A DNA stretch of 25,528 nucleotides from MAG-121220-bin8 sp964433845 (GCA_964433845.1 CAYSTA010000025.1:1-25528); one strand, 5' to 3'. Shown: positions 14,390-23,092, numbered from the stretch's first letter. The notes: generated by a model from the sequence alone, not told the origin. Translations and numbers: made by a program.

Positions 14390-15409
14390 TTAATTATCAA
14401 TTATATTAACCTCCTCCTCCAGCAATATATTAAATTTTCTTAAAACAGTTTTTTTAATTTTTTGGGAAAACTCAAAAATTTCATTTCCTGAAGCTTTCCC
14501 ATAGTTAACAATTATTAACGCATGTTTGTCATGGGTTCCTGTATCACCATCTCTTATTCCCTTATATCCACATTTTTCAATTAGCCAAGCAGCAGGAATT
14601 TTTATTTTTTTTTCTGAAATTTTATAAAAAGGAACATCTTTTTCCTTTTCACACAATTTTTTAAAATCAATTTCATTTATAATTGGATTTTTAAAAAAAC
14701 TACCACAATTACCAATCAATTTAGGATCTGGCAATTTGCTTGATCTGATTTTGCAAACTAATTCTGAAATATTTTTAATAGTTGGATTACTAATTTTATT
14801 ATTTATTATAGCTTCTTTCAAAGGTTCATAAGAAGAATTTATTGTATGATTTTTTTTAGAAAGTTTAAATGTTACATAAGAAATAATAAACTTATTTTTT
14901 AGTTCTTCTTTAAAAACTGAGCTTCTATATGAAAATTTACATTCAGTATTTTTAAAAAACCTTAATGATCCATTTTCTGTTGAAATAGCTCTACAATTTT
15001 CAAAAACATCTTTTAACTCAACTCCATATGCTCCAATATTTTGAATTGGTGCAGTTCCTACATTTCCTGGAATTAAACTTAAATTTTCTAAGCCTCCATA
15101 ATTATTATTTATAGTCCAATTGACCAAATCATTCCATACTTCTCCTGCTCCAACAGAAATAATTACATGATCTTCTGTTTCATTTATTAATTCAATTCCT
15201 TTAATTTGAATTTTTAGGATACTTCGATCAATATTATTTTTAAAAAGAATATTAGTCCCTCCTCCAAGAATTATAGGTTCAATAAAATTATTCTTTTTAA
15301 TAAAAGATATTATTTCTTTTTCCGAATTAGCAATGTTGAAATTAGAAGAACTCACATCTACTCCAAAACTGTTATAGTTCTTTAGAGATATTTTTTTTTG
15401 TTTTTGCAA
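14390..15409 (-). CDS. murB: UDP-N-acetylenolpyruvoylglucosamine reductase (MurB)
   Basis: FAD enzyme that reduces UDP-GlcNAc-enolpyruvate to UDP-MurNAc, the second committed step of peptidoglycan synthesis. The FAD-binding part shows NSFGVDV, ILGGGTNILF (47-56), VGAGEVWNDL and SLIPGNVGTAPIQNIGAYG (111-129). The substrate domain shows CKFSYRSSVFK and the catalytic-serine segment GNCGSFFKNP (Ser237), then PAAWLIEKCGYKG with the C-terminal Glu region. At 339 residues it is a type I MurB. The start is TTG: the in-frame stop lies two codons upstream and no Met precedes the conserved N-terminus. It lies 29 bases after the DUF1573 gene. Confidence 0.94.
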   Translation of the reverse strand: MQKQKKISLKNYNSFGVDVSSSNFNIANSEKEIISFIKKNNFIEPIILGGGTNILFKNNIDRSILKIQIKGIELINETEDHVIISVGAGEVWNDLVNWTINNNYGGLENLSLIPGNVGTAPIQNIGAYGVELKDVFENCRAISTENGSLRFFKNTECKFSYRSSVFKEELKNKFIISYVTFKLSKKNHTINSSYEPLKEAIINNKISNPTIKNISELVCKIRSSKLPDPKLIGNCGSFFKNPIINEIDFKKLCEKEKDVPFYKISEKKIKIPAAWLIEKCGYKGIRDGDTGTHDKHALIIVNYGKASGNEIFEFSQKIKKTVLRKFNILLEEEVNIIDN

Positions 15410-15438
15410 TTTTTATCTATTTAATAAATAGACAAACG

Positions 15439-15855
15439 TTATTTGTCCTCTTCTTCTTCTTCTTCTTCTTCAGGTTCTGGCAGGACTTCACCTTTAATCC
15501 TTAAAATAACATTTGATGTTTTAGCATTAGAATTTACTGTAATGGCTTTTTGGAACAATCCCGTTCTTTTGGTATCATATTCAACTTGAATTGAACCAGA
15601 TTCACCTGGTAGAACAGGTTTTTCAGGTTTTTTGGGAATAGTACAACCACAAGAAGAAAAAATTCTAGAAAAAATTAATGGCGCGTTACCAGTATTTTTA
15701 AACTCAAAAGTTCTTTTTCCATCTTCACCATTTTCAATAATTCCATAATCAATAATAGTTTCCTTAAATGAAATTTCAGCTGATTTTTCTTGAGAAAGAA
15801 TTGGAAAGGTAAAAAGGAATAGGCATATAATTAGTGAAATTTTTTTCATTGTCAT
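15439..15855 (-). CDS. Secreted DUF1573 protein with poly-glutamate tail
   Basis: A 138-residue protein with an N-terminal signal peptide (about residues 1-22, ending near LSQ) and a DUF1573 (ASPM/SPD-2/Hydin-like) immunoglobulin-type domain. Typical segments are FEFKNTGNAPL, SSCGCTIP with its paired cysteines, GESGSIQVEYDTKRTG and a closing KGEV strand. The protein ends in PEP followed by eight Glu, Asp and Lys, encoded by a TTC/CTC microsatellite. DUF1573 proteins are abundant in Bacteroidota and have no established function; a periplasmic binding or assembly role is likely. Two ATGs six bases apart (15855 and 15849) could both serve as start. It is the first gene of the operon leading to murB and the sigma factor, and is divergent from valS. 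Confidence 0.85.
   Translation of the reverse strand: MTMKKISLIICLFLFTFPILSQEKSAEISFKETIIDYGIIENGEDGKRTFEFKNTGNAPLIFSRIFSSCGCTIPKKPEKPVLPGESGSIQVEYDTKRTGLFQKAITVNSNAKTSNVILRIKGEVLPEPEEEEEEEEDK
15448..15471. repeat. GAA/TTC trinucleotide repeat
   Basis: Eight consecutive glutamate codons of the DUF1573 protein: one CTC followed by seven TTC on the plus strand. A nearly uniform trinucleotide run like this is prone to slippage, but whole-codon changes would keep the frame and only alter the length of the acidic tail. Confidence 0.9.
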
Positions 15856-15865
15856 GAATTTTAAT

Positions 15866-15897
15866 TAAAACTATGACTTTTTATACATACATACAAA
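15866..15897 (-). promoter_or_regulatory. Putative promoter for the DUF1573-murB-sigma-Nramp operon
   Basis: On the minus strand TTTG (15897-15894) is followed after 20 bases by TAGTTTTA (15873-15866), one mismatch from TAnnTTTG. This is the best two-part match to the Bacteroidota promoter in the window. Transcription would begin about 5-7 bases before the ATG at 15855. Confidence 0.55.
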
Positions 15898-15933
15898 AAA
15901 ACGACTTACCTTTTAAATTACTTTATAGTTGAC

Positions 15934-15941
15934 TACTTTTG
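15934..15941 (+). promoter_or_regulatory. Putative -7 box (TACTTTTG) for valS
   Basis: A perfect TAnnTTTG box 25 bases before the valS ATG, giving a leader of about 20 bases. There is no clear TTG at the -33 spacing. No T-box or other structured leader is visible upstream of this aminoacyl-tRNA synthetase gene. Confidence 0.5.
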
Positions 15942-15966
15942 TCATCATAATTAATCAATATAATAG

Positions 15967-18579
15967 ATGGGTATAGCTAAAAGCTTTGATGCAAAAAAAA
16001 TAGAATCAAAGTGGTATCAATTTTGGAACGAAAATAATTATTTTAATTCAAAGCCAAATGATAAAATTCCTTATACTATTGTAATTCCTCCCCCAAATGT
16101 AACAGGCATATTACATATGGGGCATATGTTAAACAATACTATCCAAGATATTTTAATTAGAAAAGCACGTCTTCAAGGTTTCAATGCTTGTTGGGTTCCA
16201 GGAACTGACCATGCTTCAATTGCAACTGAAGCAAAGGTTGTAGAGAAATTAAAAAATGATGGAATTGAAAAAAAAGATATAACTCGAGATGAGTTTATAA
16301 ATTATGCCTGGGATTGGACAGAGAAGCATGGTGGCTTAATTTTAGAACAATTAAAAAAGTTAGGTTGTTCTTGTGATTGGGATAGAACTAAGTTCACTCT
16401 GGATAAAGAAATGACGGAATCTGTAATAAAGGTTTTTATTGAGCTCTATGAAAAAGGCTTGATTTATAGAGGTCATAGAATGGTAAACTGGGATCCTCAG
16501 GCAAAAACTACCTTATCTAATGAAGAAGTAATTTATGAAGAAGAAGAAACTAAAATTTTCTATATTAAATACAAAATTTCTAATTCTTCTGAAACAATTA
16601 GTGTAGCTACAACTAGGCCAGAAACAATTTTTGGAGATACTGCAATAGCAGTAAATCCAGATGATGACAGATACTTACATTTAAAAGGAAAGAAAGCTAT
16701 TATTCCAATTATAAATAAGGAAATTCCAATAATAGAAGATCAAAATGTTGACTCTGAATTTGGGACTGGGTGTTTAAAAGTTACACCAGCTCATAGTGAA
16801 AATGATAAGATAATTGGAGATAAGCACAAATTAGAAATTATAGATGTTCTAAATGATGATGGAACCTTAAATGAATTTGCTCTGCATTATAGTGGAAAAG
16901 ACAGATTTTTAGTTAGAACAGAAATTTCAGAAGAATTACAAAAACTGGGATCTTTAATAAAAGAAGAAGTTTATTTAACAAAGATTGGAAAATCTGAAAG
17001 AACAAAATGTGTAATTGAACCTAAGTTATCAAATCAATGGTTTTTAAAAATGGAAGAAATTTCAAAGCCTGCTCTAAAAGCGGTAATGGAAGATAAGATT
17101 AAACTTTTCCCCAAGAAGTTTAAAAACACATATAAAAATTGGATGGAGAATATTAGGGATTGGAATATTTCTAGACAATTATGGTGGGGTCATCAAATAC
17201 CAGTATATTATTTTAGCTCAGATAAAAAAGATTTTGTTGTAGCGGAGAATATTGATGAAGCTATAATAAAAGCTAGAAAAAAAAGTGGAGATTCTAACTT
17301 AGATAAAAAAAGTTTAACACAAGAAATGGATGTTTTAGACACATGGTTTTCCTCATGGTTATGGCCAATTAGTGTTTTTGATGGAATTAATAATCCTGAC
17401 AATGAAGATTTTAATTATTATTATCCTACAAATGACTTGATTACTGGTCCAGATATTTTGTTTTTTTGGGTTGCAAGAATGATTGTTTCAGGTTATGAAT
17501 TTAAAAATATAAAGCCATTTAATTCAGTGTATTTTACTGGTTTAGTAAGAGATAAACAAGGAAGAAAAATGTCTAAACAACTTGGGAATTCGCCTGATGC
17601 CATAAAGTTAATAGAAGATTTTGGAGCTGATAGTGTTAGAGTAGGGCTTTTACTCAGTGCTCCTGCAGGAAATGACCTTTTATTTGATGAATCTTTATGT
17701 CAACAGGGAAAGAATTTTTCAAATAAAATATGGAATTCATATAGATTAGTTAAATCTTGGGATCTTAATGATTCTATAGATCAAAATCAATCATCTATTG
17801 CTGCAATTGAATGGTTTGAAAATAAGTTAAGTTCTAAATTAATTGAGATAGATGATAATTTCAAGAAATATAGAATCTCAGATGCTTTAATGATTATTTA
17901 TAAACTTGTTTGGGATGATTATTGTTCTTGGTATTTAGAAATTGTAAAACCAAGTTTTGGATCTCCAATAGATATTAAGACTTTTAATAAAACATTGGAA
18001 TTTCTTAAAAAATGTTTAACAATTTTGCATCCTTTTATGCCCTTTATTTCTGAAGAAATTTGGAGTGGTATAAAAAAAGAAGAGGATAAACCATTAATAA
18101 TTAATGATTGGCCAAAACATAATAAAGTAGATGATTACTTATTAAAAGAATTTGATCATATTTCCAAACTAATTACAAATATTAGAAAATATAGAAATGA
18201 AAAAGGGATTTCCTACAAAGAAAAAATAGAATTATTTTCTAAAAAAAATAAACTAAGAGATGAACTTAAAAGTGTTGTATTTAAACTAGCCAATTCAGAA
18301 TTAAAAGAAGATGTTTCACAAATCAATGCAAATCTTGAATCATTGGTAGTTGATAGTAAAGAATACTTCATTAATAAGCTCCTGGATAAAAAAAATGATT
18401 TAATAAAAATTAAAGAGGATTTAAAATATAATTTGGGATTTTTGAAATCTATCCAATCAAAACTTAATAATAAAAAATTCATTGAAAATGCTCCGGATTC
18501 AATAGTAGAAAACGAAAAAAAGAAAGAAGAGGATACAATAATAAAAATTAAAATTTTAGAGAAAAAGCTAAAAAAATAA
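15967..18579 (+). CDS. valS: Valyl-tRNA synthetase (ValS)
   Basis: Class I aminoacyl-tRNA synthetase charging tRNA-Val, in the cytoplasm. At 870 residues it has the normal length. The HIGH-type motif is in PPPNVTGILHMGHML (41-55), followed by CWVPGTDHASIATE. The editing (CP1) domain contains ATTRPETIFGDTAIAVNP near 216-233. The KMSKS-type loop reads KMSKQLGNSPD (534-544). The C-terminal third holds the anticodon-binding helical domain (near WDDYCSWYLE and FMPFISEEIW) and a Lys/Glu-rich coiled-coil arm of about the last 70 residues that grips the tRNA. The single-copy start ATG is directly before the conserved MGIAKSFDAKKIE. It meets psd tail to tail two bases apart. Confidence 0.97.
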   Translation: MGIAKSFDAKKIESKWYQFWNENNYFNSKPNDKIPYTIVIPPPNVTGILHMGHMLNNTIQDILIRKARLQGFNACWVPGTDHASIATEAKVVEKLKNDGIEKKDITRDEFINYAWDWTEKHGGLILEQLKKLGCSCDWDRTKFTLDKEMTESVIKVFIELYEKGLIYRGHRMVNWDPQAKTTLSNEEVIYEEEETKIFYIKYKISNSSETISVATTRPETIFGDTAIAVNPDDDRYLHLKGKKAIIPIINKEIPIIEDQNVDSEFGTGCLKVTPAHSENDKIIGDKHKLEIIDVLNDDGTLNEFALHYSGKDRFLVRTEISEELQKLGSLIKEEVYLTKIGKSERTKCVIEPKLSNQWFLKMEEISKPALKAVMEDKIKLFPKKFKNTYKNWMENIRDWNISRQLWWGHQIPVYYFSSDKKDFVVAENIDEAIIKARKKSGDSNLDKKSLTQEMDVLDTWFSSWLWPISVFDGINNPDNEDFNYYYPTNDLITGPDILFFWVARMIVSGYEFKNIKPFNSVYFTGLVRDKQGRKMSKQLGNSPDAIKLIEDFGADSVRVGLLLSAPAGNDLLFDESLCQQGKNFSNKIWNSYRLVKSWDLNDSIDQNQSSIAAIEWFENKLSSKLIEIDDNFKKYRISDALMIIYKLVWDDYCSWYLEIVKPSFGSPIDIKTFNKTLEFLKKCLTILHPFMPFISEEIWSGIKKEEDKPLIINDWPKHNKVDDYLLKEFDHISKLITNIRKYRNEKGISYKEKIELFSKKNKLRDELKSVVFKLANSELKEDVSQINANLESLVVDSKEYFINKLLDKKNDLIKIKEDLKYNLGFLKSIQSKLNNKKFIENAPDSIVENEKKKEEDTIIKIKILEKKLKK

Positions 18580-18581
18580 TC

Positions 18582-19232
18582 TTATTTTTTTCCGATAATA
18601 TCAATGCCGCCTTTAACTTTGTCACCAACTTTTACTACTATATTAGAATCAATTGGAAGAAAAACATCAACTCTTGATCCAAATTTTATAAAGCCAGCAT
18701 CATTTCCTTGAATAGCATTTTCTCCAATTTTTGCATAATTCACTATTCTTTTTGCAACTGCTCCTGCAATCTGACGATATAATATTTCTCCAAAGGTTTT
18801 GTTTTCAACTACAATTGTTGTCCTTTCATTTAATGTAGAGGACTTGGGATGCCATGCAACCAGATACTTGCCAGGATGGTATTTGCTAAATTTGATAATT
18901 CCACTTATCGGATATCTTGTTACGTGAACATTTATTGGTGACATAAAAACAGAAATTTGTATTCTATTTTTTTTAAAATATTCTTTTTCATATACTTTTT
19001 CAACAATCACAACTTTTCCATCAACAGGAGAAATAATTAATGAATCATTAATTTGGGTAACCCTTTTAGGGTTTCTAAAAAATTGTAAAATCAGTATTAA
19101 AATAGTAATGGTAAATATTCCTATAATTTTAGATATTAAAGGATTAACTATAAAGATGTTTGTAAAAAGATTAATTATAGCTACAATTATAAAGGATAAA
19201 ATAATAATTACATGCCCCTCTTTATGAAACAT
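18582..19232 (-). CDS. psd: Phosphatidylserine decarboxylase (short, Psd-B type)
   Basis: Membrane-associated pyruvoyl enzyme turning phosphatidylserine into phosphatidylethanolamine. The 216-residue protein is of the short type found in Bacteroidota and archaea. Two hydrophobic helices (about 8-30 and 34-52) precede the catalytic domain. That domain contains SPVDGKVV near 68-75, FMSPINVHVTR near 96-106 and, near the C-terminus, the self-cleavage site KFGSRVD, where Gly185-Ser186 would be cut to make the pyruvoyl group. It overlaps the end of cdsA by 11 bases, so the two are translationally coupled. Together they supply the CDP-diacylglycerol and phosphatidylethanolamine steps; phosphatidylserine synthase is not in the window. 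Confidence 0.92.
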   Translation of the reverse strand: MFHKEGHVIIILSFIIVAIINLFTNIFIVNPLISKIIGIFTITILILILQFFRNPKRVTQINDSLIISPVDGKVVIVEKVYEKEYFKKNRIQISVFMSPINVHVTRYPISGIIKFSKYHPGKYLVAWHPKSSTLNERTTIVVENKTFGEILYRQIAGAVAKRIVNYAKIGENAIQGNDAGFIKFGSRVDVFLPIDSNIVVKVGDKVKGGIDIIGKK

Positions 19233-20061
19233 ATAGGAATATTTTGAAAGTTAGATAAATAAATGGTGATGCAAATATAATACTATCCATTCGATCATAT
19301 AGACCTCCATGACCTGGAAGTAAATTTCCACTGTCTTTTACGCCAGCTTCCCTCTTAAATTGAGATTGAACTAGATCTCCAAGAGCTCCTACAGTTGTAG
19401 TTAATAATCCTAGCATAACCCATTGTGCCATACTAAAACCTAAGTTTAGATAATTATAAAATACTATGGAAAATATTACAGAAAAAATAATTCCGCCAAC
19501 AAAACCTTCAATGCTTTTTTTAGGAGATACAGATTTTAGTAAAGGCCTTTTCCCAAAATTAACACCAAAAACGTATCCAGCAGAATCAGAAATCCAAACT
19601 AAAATCAAAAAACAAAAAATAAAATTTGGATTATATAATTCTGATATTTTTGGCATTGAAAATAAAATAACAAGAGAACCAACTAAGTAAAAATGTCCAA
19701 TAAAACGATTTTTAAGAATAGAAAAGGAAAATATTTTTTTCTTTAAAAGCGAGAACCCTAATAATATATTTGTCAATATAATTAGTAGTAAAAAAAATAG
19801 TTGAAAAATCCAATTGTAAGACAATAAAAAAAGTGAAATATATAAGGGAAAAGTTAAATATAAAATAAGATAAGATTTTCCTGTATCAGATGATAAAAAT
19901 TTGTGATTATAATTTGCAATTAGTTTAATGAATTCGAAAACAAGGATTAAACTGCATATGAATCCTACAAAATAAAAAAGATATTCATTAATAAATAAAG
20001 GTATCAATAAAACACTTACATATGCAGCAGCTGTTAATGATCTGGTATAAAATTCTTTCAT
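19222..20061 (-). CDS. cdsA: Phosphatidate cytidylyltransferase (CdsA)
   Basis: Integral membrane enzyme making CDP-diacylglycerol from phosphatidate and CTP, the precursor of all bacterial phospholipids. The 279 residues contain about seven to eight hydrophobic helices. The C-terminal family signature is clear: GDLVQSQFKREAGVKDSG, then PGHGGLYDRMDSIIFASPF, near residues 226-265. The helix-loop SDSAGYVFG with GKRPL and SPKKSIEGFVGG in the middle is also characteristic. It sits one base after the LUD gene and overlaps psd by 11 bases. It is part of the rsfS-ftsH-LUD-cdsA-psd block. Confidence 0.94.
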   Translation of the reverse strand: MKEFYTRSLTAAAYVSVLLIPLFINEYLFYFVGFICSLILVFEFIKLIANYNHKFLSSDTGKSYLILYLTFPLYISLFLLSYNWIFQLFFLLLIILTNILLGFSLLKKKIFSFSILKNRFIGHFYLVGSLVILFSMPKISELYNPNFIFCFLILVWISDSAGYVFGVNFGKRPLLKSVSPKKSIEGFVGGIIFSVIFSIVFYNYLNLGFSMAQWVMLGLLTTTVGALGDLVQSQFKREAGVKDSGNLLPGHGGLYDRMDSIIFASPFIYLTFKIFLYVS

Positions 20062-20062
20062 T

Positions 20063-20674
20063 TTATAAATCTTCTAGAAGAAGAAGATACAGGTTTTTTG
20101 CTGCACTTCCATAAGTCAAAAAATTGGTGTTTTCTTTTTCTTGACTATTAAAATTTTTGATAGTTGTTATGTTTGTTGGCAAGTTATTAGGGTATTTACT
20201 CTTAATTCCATTTAAACCTCCACTTAATGTTTCAGTAAATTGACTGATTTTTGCAAATACTATAAAGTTTTGTGGAAGATCATTTACTTTATGTGATTTG
20301 ATCTGTTCAGCACATATTAATAAACTGCCATCCTTAGCAACCAAAAATTCACATCTAGTTAAAAAAAACCTAGAATTTAAATTTGTTTTAGAAACATTAA
20401 GTTTATCCTTTTCAGAAAAAAATTCTAGTAGAGAATCATCATAGCATAATATTTCAACATCATTCCATTTATTTTCTTCAATTATCTGAGAAAAGAATTC
20501 ATCACATTCAGATTTGGTCTCACAGTATAAGAACTTTCCTCCATTTTCGGTAAAATTAAATGTAAATCTTTCTTCAATTGGAGCCTTTGCTTCAGGCATA
20601 TATTTCCCATCTTCATTTTCTTCAGAGTCTTCTTTTTCACTTTTATTAAAAAAAGATTTAATGAATTTTTTCAA
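20063..20674 (-). CDS. LUD-domain (LutC/YkgG-like) protein
   Basis: A 203-residue protein of the LUD family (DUF162). The N-terminal 35 residues are charged and low in complexity. The domain includes the acidic DDSLLEFF region, FLTRCEFLVAKDGSLLI near 103-119, NFIVFAKISQFTETL near 136-150 and a closing YGSAAKNLYLLLLEDL. LutC-type proteins take part in lactate oxidation, but lutA and lutB are not nearby, and this copy belongs to the conserved ftsH-cdsA neighbourhood of Bacteroidota, so a lactate role is doubtful. The start is TTG; no ATG occurs before the domain except one at codon 26 of the translation, which is possible but would remove the charged N-terminus. A TATCTTTA box (minus strand, 20693-20700) may give it its own promoter. 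Confidence 0.8.
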   Translation of the reverse strand: MKKFIKSFFNKSEKEDSEENEDGKYMPEAKAPIEERFTFNFTENGGKFLYCETKSECDEFFSQIIEENKWNDVEILCYDDSLLEFFSEKDKLNVSKTNLNSRFFLTRCEFLVAKDGSLLICAEQIKSHKVNDLPQNFIVFAKISQFTETLSGGLNGIKSKYPNNLPTNITTIKNFNSQEKENTNFLTYGSAAKNLYLLLLEDL

Positions 20675-20746
20675 TTTAATGTTTTAGACCTGTAAAGATA
20701 AAAAAACTTAATGTTTTCAGAAGAATGTTAATAATTTTAGATAAAA

Positions 20747-22687
20747 CTATTTTAAAGATTTAGATTCTTTTATAGCTGTTTTGATATCAAAGGGTCTTTC
20801 CCCATAAATTCTAACAAGATCTTCTTTAAAGATAACTTCTTTTTCAAGAAGAAAATTTGCCAATTCTATTAATTTACTTTTATGCTTTTTAAGTAGTTTA
20901 ATAGCCCTTTGATATTGTGTTTCAATAATGTTAGAAATTTCTTTATCGATTACTTCAGCTGTTACATCACTATATGGTTTTGTAAAACCATAATCGTTTT
21001 GTCCACTTGAATCATAATAGGTCAAATTACCAATCTTATCATTTAATCCATATATAGTAACCATTGACCTTGCTTGTTTTGTTACTTTTTCTAAGTCACT
21101 TAATGCTCCTGTAGAGATATTGTTAAACATCACTTTCTCTGCAGCTCTTCCTCCTAATGCAGCACACATTTCATCAAGTATTTGTTCAGGTTTAACTATT
21201 TGCCTTTCTTCCGGTAAATACCATGCAGCTCCTAGGGATTGACCTCTTGGAACTATTGTTACTTTAACTAGTGGAGCTGCGTGCTCTAGCATCCAACTAA
21301 CAGTTGCATGTCCAGCTTCATGAAATGCAATTGTTTTCTTTTCTGTTTCAGTTATTATTTTATTCTTTTTTTCTAATCCTCCAACAATTCTATCAACTGC
21401 ATCTAAAAAGTCTTGTTTATTTACAGATTTTTTTAATTTTCTTGCAGCAATTAATGCTGCTTCATTACAGACATTTGCGATATCAGCACCTGAAAATCCA
21501 GGTGTTTGTTTTGCTAAGAAATCAGTATCAAGATTTTTTGAAATTTTGATGGGCTTAAGGTGAACATTAAATATTTCCTTTCTTTCTCTTACATCAGGTA
21601 AATCTACATATATTTGTCTATCAAATCTTCCTGCTCTCATTAATGCTTTATCTAAAACATCAGCTCTGTTGGTAGCTGCAATTACAATAACATTTGTGTT
21701 AGTTCCAAAACCATCCATTTCAGTTAAAAGTTGATTTAAAGTGTTTTCTCTTTCATCATTTCCTCCTGTCATATTACTTTTTCCTCTAGCTCTACCAATA
21801 GCATCTATTTCATCAATAAATATTATTGAAGGAGATTTTTCTTTTGCTTGTTTAAAAAGATCTCTAACTCTAGATGCTCCTACACCAACAAACATTTCAA
21901 CAAAATCAGATCCAGATAATGAGAAGAAGGGAACTTTTGCTTCACCTGCTACTGCTTTAGCTAGTAATGTTTTTCCAGTACCTGGTAGTCCAATTAATAA
22001 TGCACCTTTAGGTATTTTACCACCCAGCTTAGTATATTTCGTAGGATTTTTAAGAAAATCTACAATTTCTTGAACTTCTTCTTTTGCACCTTCTAACCCA
22101 GCAACATCTTTAAAAGTTGTTTTAACATCACTTTTTTCATCAAATAATTTAGCTTTGGATTTTCCGATACTAAAAATTTGTGAACCTCCTCCACTTCCAC
22201 CGGACATTCTTCTCATAAAAAAGAACCATAATCCTATTAAAATAATTAAAGGAAGAAATCCTAAAACATAATCTAAAAACTTATTTTCAACTGTTTTAAA
22301 ATCATAATTAAATTGAATTCCCTTTTTTTCAGCTTCTTCTAGTTTGTTCTGAAATAATTCAAGGTTTCCAATTTCAAAAACATAATGAGGTCCGTTTAAA
22401 TTTTTCTGACCTAAAAAATTTGTTGAGTTAGCGCTTTTGTGGTCAGGACTATTTAGTGCATCTCTATTAAGGGTTACTTGGGCAATATTCTTATTTATTA
22501 CTGTAACTCCTTTTATTTCTCCTTTATTTAAAAATCTTTCAAAGCTTGAAATATTAATTTTTTTTGAGGAATTAGACGTCTCATTTCCACCAATAAAATA
22601 AGTGCTTGCAAAAAATAATACTATCATAGCATAAATCCAATATGTATTAAATTTTGGAGTCTTCATTTTATTTTTATTCTTATTCAT
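20747..22687 (-). CDS. ftsH: ATP-dependent zinc metalloprotease FtsH
   Basis: Membrane-anchored hexameric AAA protease that degrades misfolded membrane proteins and short-lived regulators. At 646 residues it is full length. Two membrane helices (about 15-33 and 138-158) flank a periplasmic segment. The AAA domain has Walker A GLPGTGKT (233-240), Walker B IIFIDEIDAIGRARG and the second region of homology ATNRADVLDKALMRAGRFDR. The protease domain has the zinc site HEAGH (456-460). Walker A usually reads GPPGTGKT; the second residue here is Leu. Two Met codons, 1 and 8, are possible starts. It follows rsfS by 14 bases and leads into LUD, cdsA and psd. FtsH controls lipid A synthesis in other bacteria, so the lipid-gene context may be meaningful. 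Confidence 0.96.
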   Translation of the reverse strand: MNKNKNKMKTPKFNTYWIYAMIVLFFASTYFIGGNETSNSSKKINISSFERFLNKGEIKGVTVINKNIAQVTLNRDALNSPDHKSANSTNFLGQKNLNGPHYVFEIGNLELFQNKLEEAEKKGIQFNYDFKTVENKFLDYVLGFLPLIILIGLWFFFMRRMSGGSGGGSQIFSIGKSKAKLFDEKSDVKTTFKDVAGLEGAKEEVQEIVDFLKNPTKYTKLGGKIPKGALLIGLPGTGKTLLAKAVAGEAKVPFFSLSGSDFVEMFVGVGASRVRDLFKQAKEKSPSIIFIDEIDAIGRARGKSNMTGGNDERENTLNQLLTEMDGFGTNTNVIVIAATNRADVLDKALMRAGRFDRQIYVDLPDVRERKEIFNVHLKPIKISKNLDTDFLAKQTPGFSGADIANVCNEAALIAARKLKKSVNKQDFLDAVDRIVGGLEKKNKIITETEKKTIAFHEAGHATVSWMLEHAAPLVKVTIVPRGQSLGAAWYLPEERQIVKPEQILDEMCAALGGRAAEKVMFNNISTGALSDLEKVTKQARSMVTIYGLNDKIGNLTYYDSSGQNDYGFTKPYSDVTAEVIDKEISNIIETQYQRAIKLLKKHKSKLIELANFLLEKEVIFKEDLVRIYGERPFDIKTAIKESKSLK

Positions 22688-22701
22688 TTTTAATATTTAG
22701 T

Positions 22702-23046
22702 TTAAACAAGGGTTGAATTAGATTCTTCCCAAAATTCTTCAATCTTATAATAATCTCTTGTTTCTTCGTCAAAAATATGAACTACCACATCAAAATAATC
22801 CATTAAAACCCATTTACAATTCTCTAATCCTTCTACATGCCAAGGTTTTTCTCCTAATTCTTTACTAACACATTTTTTAATTGAACCTGTAATAGCGTTT
22901 ACTTGAGTCCTAGAGCTTCCAGAACAAATAATAAAATATTTACAGATTGCATTTTCAATAACTCTTAAATCTAGAATATTAATATTAATTCCTTTTACAT
23001 TTTCAATCCCCTCTATTACACATGTAATTAAATTATCTGTATTCAA
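22702..23046 (-). CDS. rsfS: Ribosomal silencing factor RsfS
   Basis: A 114-residue member of the Iojap/RsfS family, which binds ribosomal protein uL14 and blocks subunit joining when nutrients are scarce. Recognisable segments are ICSGSSRTQVNAI near 40-52, GEKPWHVEGLENCKWVLMDY near 80-99, DVVVHIF and RDYYKIEEFW near the C-terminus. The start is TTG: upstream in frame there are only three sense codons before a stop, and no ATG exists before the conserved part. It opens the minus-strand block rsfS-ftsH-LUD-cdsA-psd and is divergent from birA across 71 bases. Confidence 0.93.
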   Translation of the reverse strand: MNTDNLITCVIEGIENVKGININILDLRVIENAICKYFIICSGSSRTQVNAITGSIKKCVSKELGEKPWHVEGLENCKWVLMDYFDVVVHIFDEETRDYYKIEEFWEESNSTLV

Positions 23047-23092
23047 ATTAGCTATTTAAAATGTAAATTTAGGATAATTAATACTACTATTT

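Noticed and set aside
15884..15895. Tetranucleotide repeat (TACA)x3 upstream of the DUF1573 gene
   Set aside because: Only three copies, and it lies in the spacer between the two promoter boxes; too short to argue for phase variation, though it could be compared across strains.
17566..17580. ValS KMSKS loop reads KMSKQ
   Set aside because: The catalytic lysines are present and the final position varies; I believe this form is common in Flavobacteriia.
18563..18590. A/T-only inverted repeat between valS and psd as a bidirectional terminator
   Set aside because: The symmetry comes from both proteins ending in Lys-Lys followed by TAA. The stem has no G-C pairs and a tiny loop, so it is unlikely to be a real terminator.
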